From Elysia chlorotica (lineage: Eukaryota > Mollusca > Gastropoda > Plakobranchidae), in contig RQTK01000236.1 of the NCBI GenBank assembly GCA_003991915.1, positions 327,082 to 391,081 on the forward strand: DNA of 64,000 nt, written 5' to 3'. The first letter of the stretch is position 1. Each line of letters starts with the position of its first letter. The position numbers and the translations under genes were made by a program. Under the pieces are notes generated by a model. The model had not been told where the DNA came from. It searched no databases and saw only the letters and a program-made list of their open reading frames with translations. This document shows positions 43,001-54,023 of this stretch, one piece after another.

Positions 43001-46000
43001 TCATAGTATCCCCACCTGTCTCGTGTGTAACAACACATAAAATTGTCCGACGTCACTCTTGGGGCCTGTCACAGTATAGGTTCCTCAAGGAGAACCTAGT
43101 TAAACCCTTTTAACCCCTTAAAAAAATTCCTTTTACGTTACAATCCATACATGTGTGAAGTTTTTTTACTTTTTACTGTTGAACACACTTCATTTTATCT
43201 GTAACTATTCAATAGATTTACGGACAGTAGTCGTGGTGAAAATTAGATGGACTTATACTTATGGTTGATAAAAATTGATGAGGCGTTTGATCTGTAAAAT
43301 TTGGGATTTTAGGGTGGAGCGGTTTGGTTCTGATCGCATGTCTAAGTTTGAGACGAAGACAAATATAATATAGATTTTAAGATATTTCTGCACCAAGCTT
43401 TGAACTAGGAAAGTTGTCTTTTGAGTTATTGACAACAAAAAAATGAAGTCATGAATGTTCTTTTTTAATTATCTAAATTTTAGATTAGTGTCAAATAAGG
43501 ACTTCAAACATAAGGAGAAAATATAAGTTGTTTAGTCTATCTACGAAAAGAGCAATAATGTTAACTAGTTAATATGTTATGTACAGAGTTGTGAATAGAT
43601 AGGCATCGATTTTATAAATTTTGTTATCCACTTGTCAATTTCTACACACAACTTTATACTCAACAGAAAATCTAAAGAAGAGTATGACAATGAAAGGAAG
43701 CAAAAGAAACAGGAAGATCAAGAACTGATGGTTATGATTGGAATCTCTAATGTTGAGAATGCTCGCATCCAAGCCTCCATGAGAGATGAACAGGAAAAGC
43801 TGAATGAGGTTCATACTAGTAAAAGATACAATTTCGGTTATGTTATTAGTCAATTGACACTGCCTTTTTTTTAAAGCAATATACTCATCAAAGTAGATTT
43901 ATTCTCTTTTTAAATAATGATTGTCTATGCAAACTCCAATTATGTACAAGTGTAAAAAAAAATAGATCTAGAATTGTCAGAATTGATTTGAATTTTATTA
44001 AGAAAAGGAGGCCCTTGGTCCACGCAATATGAAAACAAGTATAATATTAATAATAAATGGTGCTTTAAGTCAATATGTTCAAGAAAATCTTCCATAATCA
44101 CAGTTTATATAACAAAATGGAAAACAAAACACATATATACAATAGTTCACAAAATGGATTTATATTCTAGGCAATAATTAAACATTAAAAAAACCCCGCA
44201 TATTTGCCTTACTTAAATAAAAGTTATTTTGATCTTTACAAAGGCAATCAAATAATGCAATTATTATGTATTGTAGGTGATATACAATTATGTTTTGCCA
44301 TAATTAAGAAGTCATATAATTATGAGCAAGTAGCTGCCCTTATTAGATGTGTGATGGATAAAGAGAGAATTGATATTTTTGTTTTTTCTTTTGCTGTTAA
44401 GATGAATACAAAAACATAAAGTGAAATTCATTATCAGTATCATCAGCATTGCATCGAACACATAAAGGAGATAATTTCCTGAAGGCAGGCTTTGTGTAAA
44501 GATATGAGTTATTCATATTGTATTTTGTCAAAAATGCCTCATGATATGATGTTATTTAAAGCATACTCTTACCATCAAAACATGGATTTTCAAATTTACA
44601 AACTTTTTGTGATCTTTACTAAATTTTTCCATGCTATTATTAGCATCCATGTAATATGTGGAATTGAAGATTTTCCTAATGTGCTCTCATTCTAAACAGA
44701 CTTTCCAGAAATCCCTGTCCCTAACTGAGCAGCCACTTCCTGTGATCAAAACTCCGGCTGCTGCCCAGAAGCCAGCCCTAGCTAAATCTGCATCGATACC
44801 TCCACCAGCGTCGTACACGCCCAAGCGACAAACATCGGTAAGAGAGATTATATAGCATTCTAGAAATATTTTGAAGTTTAAGTTGCAGTTGAATTTATAA
44901 ATAATTCAATTCCTTCCTGATTGCAAGCATCAGTGGAAAAGGAGCTTCCTTAAGTATGGATTAAAAGAGGGGTTTGGTTTGACTTTTTACAAGAACATTT
45001 TTACAATGATTTTGTATTTTTACCCATTGAACTGTAGATTTGGCGTATGGGATTTTCATAAATTCTATGACTGTTATAGTGATAACAGTAGGATACCTAC
45101 AGTCTTTAATTCTTTGATGAAAAACGGGTGAAACGATGTTTCAATTTGCAAAAAAAAGTATACTTATGCACAATTTATTGATGGTGATATCAATTGAAGT
45201 GTTCTAGGACAAAATGGGTTACATCCATTTTTGTTTTCAACTTTCTGTTTATTAGTGAAATCAGCAGATCTTATTGGTTTTATCAGGAAATCATATTTTC
45301 GGACATTGTATAGTCTTAGCGTTGGACCTAAAAAAAATTATTAGGAAAAGTGAAAATGTCAAGAAATGTAAGATAATCTAAATTTACATTATCTATCTTC
45401 CCTTAGTCTCAGTTTAAAAAAGTGTGCACGTCATGAAACTTTTATAATCTTTCCCCCATGGTGACAGACTTCCACAGCCCCGAAGCCCGTGGCTGCACAG
45501 CATGATCTCGGGGCGCGTGGAGACAGCAAGGTTTCCAGTGCTCAGGCTGCTGCCAACTGGCTCAAGAACGCAGAGTCTGAAATCCACACATCCGATGCCC
45601 ACTCCAAGGCTGTGCAAGCTGCTGCTGTAAGTTAGGGCGTTCGCTCGGTTGATGTACAAAAACTATTGAACATACTTTAAAATCAAAGATATCATTAAAA
45701 GGCTTAGCTTGTGCTGTTTTGATTGGTGTATAATACATGCTGCTTCATAAAATGAATAGTCTAAAAAGACATAAACCAGCTGACAAAAAAATGACTAAGA
45801 GCTTGCAACAGCCCTTCTGGAATTTCCTCTGTCTATTTAAAGATCTCGGACATGAATCTGACTGATAACAGATCCTCGTAAATCTTTGAAAAATGTAAAG
45901 CGAAAGATAATGTTTATTTTGATATATTTTCGATTTATTACTATAAGTTTTACTTGGAGAAATTTCGCATTGAAAATTTTGAAGTTAACTTTTTGCTGAA

Positions 46001-48570
46001 AAGGGTGGGAATTCCAACTTAAAAAATATATCACTGTAAAGTTTGCCCATTTTTTTTAAAATGAATCAGAGTTAAGTCATATCAATGTGCCAAATTAATG
46101 CAAAAGGCGAAAGAATAGAGCCACCTCTGACCAAAACTGTGTCAGCTTTCAATCACCGGTCTGCGGACTTAAGAGACAACAAAATCGATACTCGCCAGTC
46201 CACAAAGGCGGCCACCTATGTCTACAATTGGCAAGAAAAATGTGGTTTTTTTTTAGACATAAAACCGCACTCTAATGCTAATTCTATCATTTTTATCATT
46301 GTAAACCTCTCACGGGTTCTATCATTACCGTCTAAACCTGGCATTTAGATTAGATCTAATCTAGATCAAGCCTCTGTACTCTTGATCTAGATAGATCTTT
46401 CAAAAAGATTTCACAAGCCCTTGGACTGAAGTGCTTTCTGTTTCTCTGTAGAGTACAACAAAATTAAGATAAATGCTTTGATTAGATGTTCGAGTTAAAA
46501 AAAGTTTTCATCACCACTTTCTTGGCCAAACCAACGAGAGAGCCGCTACATTGGGTGGAAGAATTTTTTTTTATGGGTGGAGACAGCTTAGAAAAAAAAC
46601 AAGCTCTCTTATTTTCTAACAAAATATTAACTTTTTACTTATACTACTTTTATAAAGAGCGTGGTTATTTTTTTAGTGATGTTTTATTAACATTTTACCG
46701 TGGGTTAATTTTGGCTCAGGCTGAAACCCGTATTCCCGATGTTAACTAGCCTTGATTATTTTCTATAGGCGAAAGTGCTCTTGAGCAGCTTCTCGGTCGC
46801 CTAAATCGATTCAAGACAGTGCATTCGTGACAGCAAACCTTGCCTTTTCTGTGATTTTATTTCAATTTTAAAAGCATTATATTAATCAAAACAGTTAATT
46901 TATTGTTAAACTCACCTAGATCTTGTTCAGTGTATGTAGATGACTTCTGTTATTTTTTTAATGATTTTTTTTAAATTAGCCATTGTGCCTCTTAGGTCCC
47001 TCTTGAGCAAAAGTGTACAAAACAAACTTTTTTGGACTTTAAGTGGATAGAAATCCCTTTATTTTTCTTTTAAAACGCTTGAAAAAAAAATTAGCATAAT
47101 CCCCATCTGTAGAGTATGTGTAACGCAAAAAATAACTGGGTGTGTACTTTTTTTTTACATGAAGCTCTGAACTTGGCTCATTGCGCAGTTGCGGAAAAAG
47201 GGGATTTTTTCACATTTTTTAAATTGCATAACTCCTTTAAAAATCAAGCTATACAGTTGAGTTAGGAGTTATAATTCTTAGAATCAAAATATCTATCCAG
47301 CCCAATAATAATTGGAAGACTATTTTGCAATTTTAATCTTTAATTTAGAGCACATGTTCCTATTAATTTGCCTCATTATATTTACTAAATTTACTAAATT
47401 TTTGTTGCGTTAGAAATTGTATTACGTGTCTACTTAATTTTCCACCAAGCTTGTTAGATTGAGTTAATTTTTTATTGTTTCAAGGTAAGATAGGAAAATC
47501 CTCTTCATGATAAAAGGTTATGAAAAACGGAACTTTGTTCCTAAATTGTTCCATCCAGGTTTTGTAAATCTCTGCACCATCCATGGATTGAATCATTAAT
47601 TTTTGAGGTACATGTACTGCATGAGAATTTCCATACAATCAAAATCACTTGCAGTTGCAGCCAGTGATTCAAACAGTTTAATTGGGAAAGAGATTGTACC
47701 AAGAAGATCGCCTTTTAGTTTGAAGACATGAGATCTCTAAAAAAATAATTGCAAAATCTTCATGGCGCTATTTTTATTTGGATGTAATTAATGATTTCAA
47801 CATACTCATTCTATGATTGTCTTTTAATAGACTTGAATGTTCACACCTTTTTTAATTACTCTCTTCTGATGCAATTGTTTGATAAGCTAACGAAACCCAC
47901 AAGGACACATGACTTCTATATAGGTAACTTAACTCTTTGTAAAACTGCATTCCCATAGCATGGGTGGAAAACTTGTGTATTTTTGAAAGTGTCAAAAAAA
48001 TGAAAAATTAAGTTGTTGTCATATTCTGCATTCAACAACTGAGTTTATACTTTGTCCAACTTCATCATCTCTGAGGCTAGCATGGTGGATACGAGTGAGC
48101 AGTTTAACACTTTATAACAACATAGGATTTTCTTTATTTGACAACTGAGCGTTACTTTTTTTTTTTCACTTTATCTCGCAGGCTAGCAGTTTAACACATT
48201 ATAATAGCATCTGATTTAGTTTACTTGACAACTAAGCATAGATCTTTCTTTTTTCTTTTTTTTTTTACTCTTTATCACCCAGGCCAGCATGGCTGGCATG
48301 AGCGAGCAGGAGTACCAGCAGCGCGTCCAGTTCCTCAAGCAGCAGCGCGACAAGCTCATGGAGATGAAGAGGAAGGAGCGAGAGAAGCAGCTTCTGTCTG
48401 CCGAGCACTCCCAGCCCCAGCGGCCGGCCAGTGCGAGAGCGGCCCGAGCGGCCCTCAGCCACGGCAGCCAAGGGAAAGACAAGGGAGCCGACGCAGAAGA
48501 TGAGAAGAAACTTGCCATGAGGAGGGCGATTGCAGACCGGATCAAATCAGAGCTTATGGGGAGCAAGTGA
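32341..48570 (+). CDS. CFAP36: Cilia- and flagella-associated protein 36 (BART-domain protein)
   Basis: Nine exons: 32341-32446, 34685-34749, 40360-40470, 41395-41502, 42443-42572, 43667-43808, 44700-44837, 45468-45626 and 48283-48570. All phases agree except exon 5, which is one base short. The product would be about 415 residues, against 342 in human. The N-terminal half is the BART-like domain. Blocks parallel to the human protein include YREIHEEYKKL (exon 2), VLATEDYPIFVRIMAQKNLE (exon 4) and KSKEEYDNERKQKKQ (exon 6). The last exon gives SEQEYQQRVQFLKQQRDKLM and ends AIADRIKSELMGSK, a coiled-coil tail. Exons 7-8 are a Pro/Ala/Ser-rich linker longer than in vertebrates. CFAP36 (CCDC104) acts in cilia and binds ARL3 through the BART domain. 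Introns carry LINE, mariner and SINE relics. Exon 6 uses a weak donor (GAG|gttcat). Confidence 0.92.
34375..34447 (-). mobile_element. tRNA-derived SINE head
   Basis: Minus strand: TAGATCAGCTGGTAGTACC (A box) and TCTGAGGTTCAAACTGAGC (B box), in CFAP36 intron 1. Confidence 0.5.
35185..36122 (+). mobile_element. 5'-truncated LINE relic: RNase H, zinc knuckle and 3' tail
   Basis: The plus strand reads YLLFTDGSKDETCVSAAYN, with the RNase H DG motif at 35220-35225, then LILSDSLFLVKAVGEA. After frame changes come RDQVVLDRI and GHSHHTHAFLLRGEEPPQC, the Cys/His C-terminal knuckle. The tail GTGCTGACGTGCCGTAAAAA ends in an ACTCACTCACT run, a LINE-type 3' end. It lies in CFAP36 intron 2, in the gene's sense. 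Stops and shifts show it is dead. Confidence 0.8.
37020..37102. repeat. (ATT)n/(ATC)n microsatellite
   Basis: About 20 ATT units end in six ATC units, in CFAP36 intron 2. Confidence 0.9.
37383..37446. repeat. 32-bp tandem duplication
   Basis: Two head-to-tail copies of a unit containing GTTATGGTATTGGAATGTTT preceded by an A run; identical apart from A-run length. Confidence 0.85.
38497..38860 (+). mobile_element. Mariner-type transposase relic
   Basis: The plus strand reads HTIGIIIEDYLPNNKTMNGE followed by FYSQLV, matching the mariner block around DYLPKGKTIN-YY. About 150 bp on, MVPYPVY then LNLDHV parallels the HPPYSPDLAPSD block. Frames are broken and the catalytic triad is not intact. 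It lies in CFAP36 intron 2. Inverted termini were not located. Confidence 0.55.
40695..40815 (-). mobile_element. tRNA-derived SINE head
   Basis: Minus strand: AGGTCAGTGGAATTAAGATC lies in the A-box region and GTCTGAGGTTCAAGTCTC is the B box. It is in CFAP36 intron 3. Confidence 0.5.
40870..41090 (+). mobile_element. tRNA-derived SINE, head decayed
   Basis: The body reads GTTGGGTCAGTGTCAGCATA, GGCTACTGTCATGGTATCC, GGGAGCATATAAAATTGTCA and TTAGTCTTGGGATCCGACC, in the family order. Its tail runs into the 93-bp tandem array starting at 41071. Confidence 0.7.
41071..41352. repeat. 93-bp tandem triplication built from a SINE tail
   Basis: Units begin at 41071, 41164 and 41257, and a fourth start is seen at 41350, an exact 93-bp period. 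Copies 2 and 3 are almost identical; copy 1 differs by a few bases. Each unit opens with GACCACAATATAGTGCTGAC, the SINE 3' end. The array stops about 43 bp before the acceptor of CFAP36 exon 4. The period is 31 codons, so two frames stay open by chance. Confidence 0.95.
41947..42200 (+). mobile_element. Full-length tRNA-derived SINE
   Basis: TGGCTCAAATGGTAAAGC (A box) leads to a B-box region TGTTCAAAACCC. The body GATTGGTCAGTGCCAGTATA, TGTGGCAGTACATGAAAATG and TTAGTCTTGGAGCC follows, ending in an A-rich AAACAAAC tail. It lies in CFAP36 intron 4. Confidence 0.75.
42260..42284. other. 25-base assembly gap
   Basis: Ns in CFAP36 intron 4 directly after a CT/ATCT-rich stretch; probably an unresolved microsatellite. 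Confidence 1.
42443..42572 (+). other. CFAP36: CFAP36 exon 5 with an apparent one-base deletion
   Basis: The acceptor CTTGTTTAG opens phase 0 and gives MMGGSLPESLVKDLERSG, which fits the family's NGVLPDCL-SDLE segment. In that frame a TGA soon follows. The downstream half, NSKEEDQVLKAVLA, is open only in another frame and joins exon 6 correctly. The exon is 130 bases where 131 would keep frame. A GGGG run between the halves is a likely site for a lost base, by sequencing error or real mutation. Confidence 0.65.
42850..43095 (+). mobile_element. Full-length tRNA-derived SINE, best copy
   Basis: CGAACTGGCTCAAGTAGTAA (A box) and GGGTCTAATCCCACG (B box) are followed by GTATCAGTATAATGTGATTG, GGCTGAGACTGGAGTC, CTCGTGTGTAACAACACAT and CTTGGGGCC. 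It is the clearest reference for the copies at 4150, 8030, 26150, 40870 and 41947. It lies in CFAP36 intron 5. Confidence 0.8.
48076..48282 (+). repeat. Duplicated acceptor and 5' start of CFAP36 exon 9
   Basis: At 48076-48102 a 27-base relic reads A-S-M-V-D-T-S-E-Q, next to exon 9's A-S-M-A-G-M-S-E-Q. About 105 bp further, a T-rich tract and TATCTCGCAG form a good acceptor before GCTAGCAG at 48182. Intronic sequence after each (AGTTTAACAC, then TTGACAACT-AGC) is repeated too. This is a tandem duplication of the intron-exon border with decayed exon pieces. Confidence 0.65.
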
Positions 48571-51500
48571 TGCAATAATAATTCATTTTCTAGCATTTTT
48601 CTTTGTAAAGCACCCTACAGATATGTTAAACCTATGTCAGTGAACATGCCAAATTCCTTACATTACCTGCATGTTTCGTGCCTGTACTGGAGTATTTTTG
48701 TACGCTGAGGAACATTCCCATATCACACCTACTACATGTACCACTAGTGGTATTCGGATCGGTCACGTTTGACAGATGGATAATCTAATTAGAAGGGTCA
48801 GTCTGTGTCTATTTTTATGTTGTTTTATTTAAAGCAATAATTTGTGTGTGTAGAAAGAGTGCATAATTATCTTGAACCCTTGTAACACTATTTGAACACA
48901 TTACACACTTTGCAGGTATTTCAACATAAATGTGTTGAACAAATCTCTTTATAACATATGCCAATCAGTTACCTGATAAGATGGGCGTATGTCATTTTTT
49001 GGGCAAAATTATGCCAAAAACAAACAAGAAAAAAGGCAAATTAACCCTTTTGATAACTAGGCATTGTTCATCACTGGAACTTGGCATTTTGAAAAACAAT
49101 TCAAAATCTGCTACATATGCTACGTTTTATATCAGTCTCTCACAGCTTCTATTTATTTAACACCCCCTACAATATATATCAAATTGAATGAAGTTAGAAA
49201 GGAAGTTGTAATCTTCACTGTTTGATTGGCAGGCTTTGTACACTTTGTACATCGGATATTTTGTTCACTAAGTGGACATAAAGTTCTGAGCCAGTGATAC
49301 CCGCTCAAGTTACTTTTAGGACCAGTTTAAGTTACTGGAAGTGTTACGGTTCACAGCAAGCGCAGAGCTGTGAGTGAGGGTCTTATCTCTACTGGCAGGA
49401 GCTTCCTGTCTGTCTCATGGCAGACGCATTGCTTAGCCTATCTAGTCTATAAATAAAATATCACTGCTGCTAAGAGAAACGTTAAATTAGATTAGCCATT
49501 CACAGTACACGTTAGAATTGTCAACAAATTTTCAAATGCAAATGCTTTTTGTATAATCGCTTTCAAATCAGTCTTTAAGAGTCTGCTGATAAATCATGCA
49601 ATTCCTTATGTATGTCTCAGAGTGAAGCATGTGACCGTACATCACTGAGACACAGGGAGAAAAAATATCTTTTTTTATATAACTCTGTTCAAGTTGATCC
49701 TTTTGGTATTTTTCAAATGTAGAATGTCAAATGATACATATAAAAAATAAGCCAGTAAGTGAGAGTTGAAGAAGAAGATGGAATTATGTGGAAAAAGGAA
49801 GTAATTCCAAGTGCACTTTGCAAAATGAAAGGCTTTCTTCAAATTAAGTTATATGGCAAGTAGGTTCAAAATCAAACCTCTGCTGCTTTCTTAATTTAAA
49901 CTTAAAAAAGAACTGTCAGTGTTACTAAATGCAATTTCTTACAATCAAATGACATTTGATTTGTCTTTCAGAGCGATATTTACATTATTTTGTATAATTT
50001 ATTTTTGGAACTGGAAGTTAATGAGAATTGATGATAAATGTGTCATATGAATATCAAGAAAATCATGTGTGGCTGTATCACTAGAAAATTTGGTGGCATT
50101 TATTTCAGTTTTTGTGACGTTTTTTTTTCTTTTGTTGTACAGGATATATTATTATTTTATCCCACTTTCATCTGTCTTGCAAGTTTTTTACTTCACACAA
50201 AAAATTTCATGGTTGAAATGTATACTTTTAAATTTTCCATTGTTTTCATGACGATAACGATTTAAATGTAAGACTACCACTACTACACAAATTGGAACTT
50301 ATGAACGTGGTGACCTTTTTTGTTGGGAGGTTTTCATGTATTGCAGAAATAACTTTTCATAACTTTTAGTTGTAAATTAATTTTTTTATAAGCTGAATAT
50401 GTTGCTAAATAGTTTTTTCTGCAGAGTTAAGAGTTTTAGGAGTTACATTTGGATTATTGTATCAGAATAACTAAATGAATTTTTACCATACAAATCTTTC
50501 AGTCTCATAATCATTTATTTTTATCTCGTTCCAAAAAAAAAATTAGTTTTTGTCTTATCTTTACATCTCCTTGTTTATTCCTGCTAAAAAAAAATAGCCC
50601 ATCAATATTACTACAGACGTCAAACCAAGTAAAAAACTAGGATATCAGTCATTTTTTATCTAGTATAATTACACATAATAAATTCACCTTAACAATGGTG
50701 TTCTATAAATTCTTTTTTTTTTTTTATGTATTACAAAGTGTCTGACCACCTTGCAAAAAAAAGTAATGCTTATTACAACAACAAAATTATCATTGTACAT
50801 GTAACATGTGTGCCAAAAGGGTTATTTTTTACAGCTATTTGTATGACATGATAAAATGGTTTTACTAAGGAGCCTCTTTCCTCTCATATTTTTAAATTTG
50901 AACTCTTACCATTAAAAAAAAACATTGTTTGATAAAGCCATGTCTCTAAGTAACACATAACAATAATTTATTCATATATAATGTTCTGCCATACTGCTTG
51001 CTCAGAATTATGGATGAGAAGCAGACTGTGATATTTTTTTGGCTTTTCTTATGTCCATTGCTGCAGAACGATTCAATTGTACCCAATGTCCCTGTCTTAA
51101 TAGACTTCTTTACTCTTGAATATAAGTTTGATATAGAGCATACATTCTCTACTTCATGTGTTGTTGTTTTTTTTTTTTATGTCTTTTGTATACTAACTTG
51201 ATATTGAGCTAATTGCGCGCTGGGCCAAAACTTGGAAAGAACATTATTTCTTTGTGATATTGTGTGCAAACAAAAAATTAAAAAAAAATAGTTTTCTTCA
51301 TGTAATTGGTTTCAATGTAACATTTTTAATGTGGTTTAATATAAATCCTTAATTATTTTCATAAATTTGTTAACACCATTTCATTAAAACAAACAGATTT
51401 CAGTAAGTTTTGACTGGTTGAAGACCACTTCTTTAATGTCATTCTCAATTTTTATGAAATATTATGAAAATTTAACTACGGAAATAATTTTTTTACAATA

Positions 51501-52017
51501 ATATATTCTACACTTAATCAATTATCAGATGAATTTTTTTTTACTTTACCTGAATAAATGTTATTTATAAAATTAGATTTCTGAAATGGTTTTAAAGCCC
51601 AATGTTCCTTAATATGCAGAAAAATAGGGATTACAGAATGATCTGGTAGAAAAAAAAATGAGAGAGTACTCTTTGCGGGTTAAAGAGCTTTTCCCCAACA
51701 CAACTATGTTCATCTAAACATAAAAAAACTAATTTACATACATAAATTTATACTTATTTTTGAATATCAGGATACCTTGGAATATGGTGCAAGAAGCAAA
51801 AAGAGAAGAGAATGGATGCTTCAAAGTATTTAATATTTGTCTATCCTTAATTGTAAAAAAATGTGCCAAAATTAATGTTAAGGAAAGAAAAATAAATAAA
51901 TTTAAAAAATAATAATAATAAATAAAAGCAAGGATTAACTGTTTTTATAGTCTTGATTGGAAAGAAGGAAGGCAAATGGGCTCTTTGAAGTTTGAGATTT
52001 GTTGGTAAGAACATATC
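48571..52017. other. CFAP36 3' UTR and AT-rich intergenic sequence
   Basis: The first AATAAA seen after the CFAP36 stop is at 49452-49457, a candidate poly(A) signal that would give a UTR of about 0.9 kb. The rest is AT-rich with many T runs and no gene. Confidence 0.4.
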
Positions 52018-52077
52018 AGCACCATACACACCTGCTTTTTTCTTTTTCGATGTTTGGGCTTTAATTAAGTGAGTATA

Positions 52078-52304
52078 CAGGGCTGCCACTCTTCCGCGGA
52101 AACGCGGAAATCCACGGTACAAGATCCGCGGGTACTTTCCGCGGTCGCGGTATTTGGTCCGCTGCCTGACTTCAGCAAGACACATTTAAAGGTTGTAGTT
52201 ACTTGTTAATTGTTGTCCCTCTAAAAAAAAAACGCCGCTAAATTACATGTAGCTCGTCACGACAAAATTTCAGATGTTTTTTTCTCAGTTGAGTGGCAGC
52301 CCTG
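52078..52304. mobile_element. 227-bp MITE-like element with 14-bp terminal inverted repeats
   Basis: The ends CAGGGCTGCCACTC and GAGTGGCAGCCCTG are a perfect inverted pair of hAT-like type. The left third is rich in CCGCGG/CGCGGAAA. No ORF. It sits between two identical 36-bp direct repeats (52018-52053 and 52310-52345). No clear 8-bp target duplication was seen at the ends. Confidence 0.7.
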
Positions 52305-52765
52305 AACATAGCACCATACACACCTGCTTTTTTCTTTTTCGATGTATACTAATTTGAAATTAAGCATGATGATCTTATAGCTCTACAAAATTTGCTAGAA
52401 ATTTTAAACAAAGAATTTTCTTTCTAATAGATAGCCTGTATTATTTTTTTTCCACTTTTGTATCATGATGCCCTTTCTATTTTCTCATGTTACATTACGG
52501 ACATAACTTGAGATTTACATCTAAATGTGTTGTAAATACGAGATCGGTGAAGTAACCATGTTTGTAGCTTTTAAAATAAGGCCAGAACTTCAAGTGATAG
52601 TAGAATGTATACTTGTAACCCTTTTTTTGCCATTTCCCTTTCAAGCATTGTAAAACTTTAGAGCTGACTGTTGGTTTATTTTTTTTTTTACATTTTGCAA
52701 TACTTTCTTTATAAAAGAAATGTGTGACACAATGTGATTTGACAAAGTGGATGCTAAGTGAATGA

Positions 52766-52922
52766 TTTTTTATAAGGCCTAGCTATGTGATTGTGGTCAC
52801 ATCTTGGTCACAGTGAAAGTTGTTAGTGATTTTAGATCTAGTCTGAGACTTGAATGAGCAGTTGCACGTCAAACAACTTTTTTTATAAGGCCTAGCTATG
52901 TGATTGTGGTCACATCTTGGTC
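52766..52922. repeat. 44-bp direct duplication 113 bp apart
   Basis: 52766-52809 and 52879-52922 are identical, containing ATAAGGCCTAGCTATGTGAT and TGTGGTCACATCTTGGTC. The unique spacer is 69 bp. Confidence 0.9.
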
Positions 52923-54023
52923 TTAACATTATTAGAAAGGTCAAGTTCATATATGAAAAATGGAATATGAATTTTGAATATGGAAGCTCTTTAATCGAAT
53001 CTTAATATGTTTTTTTTCGCAATTCATATTGAAAAATGACCTTCGTGTATTTGATTTTTAAATAATTCTATTGAAACTTGACTTCATGGTTTGTCTTTCC
53101 TGGTTTATCTAAGTTATGTCAAAAAGAAGATCTGCATGTGAGCCCTGACTAAAGTGATCACAATTCACAACTATCAAACCTAACTGGCAAACACGCAGGT
53201 CTAAGAAAGTAAAAGAGGGTGAGAAATATAATGTGAATTGTAAAAACTATTTTGAAACTTATCTTTTGAGAAGGCAGAAATGTTTTTAAATTTAGTCAAT
53301 ATGGGTTTGCAACGCAGTGAAAATTGTTTGCATTATACAGTTTTATTTACATTTTGGTGGTGCATTACAATACAGCTCAGTGCTATCTGTGCTCTCTCTT
53401 CCTTTTTCTTTTTGGTTGATCAGAGCCACTGGAATCACCAACTACTGCTTGGGTTGGGGTTGAGGGGGTGCCATCTGGTTGATAAAGTACGAAATGGTAC
53501 ACAATATTTTTTTAATAACAAAAATCAACGTATATCTTGCAATTTGAGCAAAGTCAACTCAAAAGAATAGACACTTGACCTCAATATCTGCCTTAAGGAG
53601 TATTAATGCCAATATTTCAAAAGATAAAATAATAGAAACTTGGTTTCATTGTTTTACAACACTAAAAATTATGTGATCCGTCCTGAAAAAGAATCTAAAC
53701 TCAACACTAAGCACATGGATATAAATAATTTATGCATGCCTCACACAGTTAGCATATACTGGTTTAAACCATACTCTTTTTGAGTGGCAAAGCAAGGGTT
53801 CTTATCCCACAAACTGCATTCACTTTTGGCCATTTTCATGTAAAGCCTACTTCTAGATGATGTGGAAAAATACAGATCTACTCATGCAGAGGCGTCAGAT
53901 TATTGTACAAGATAGAAGGAGAGAACAATAGGTATTCAGGTCTTACAGTATAGGCTTGCGAGCTAAAAAGAAAAAGTAGAACAAATGAAGCCTGGCTGGA
54001 GCCTGAGAAGAGGCAGTCCAGTA
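52923..54023. other. Intergenic between convergent CFAP36 and C1D
   Basis: No gene was recognised. It should include the C1D 3' UTR; a minus-strand AATAAA candidate lies near 53340. A weak SINE-body echo is seen near 53440-53460. Confidence 0.35.

Noticed and set aside
46085..46749. Two plus-strand frames in CFAP36 intron 8
   Set aside because: No family motif, no splice borders in phase, and the exon 8 to exon 9 join works without them.
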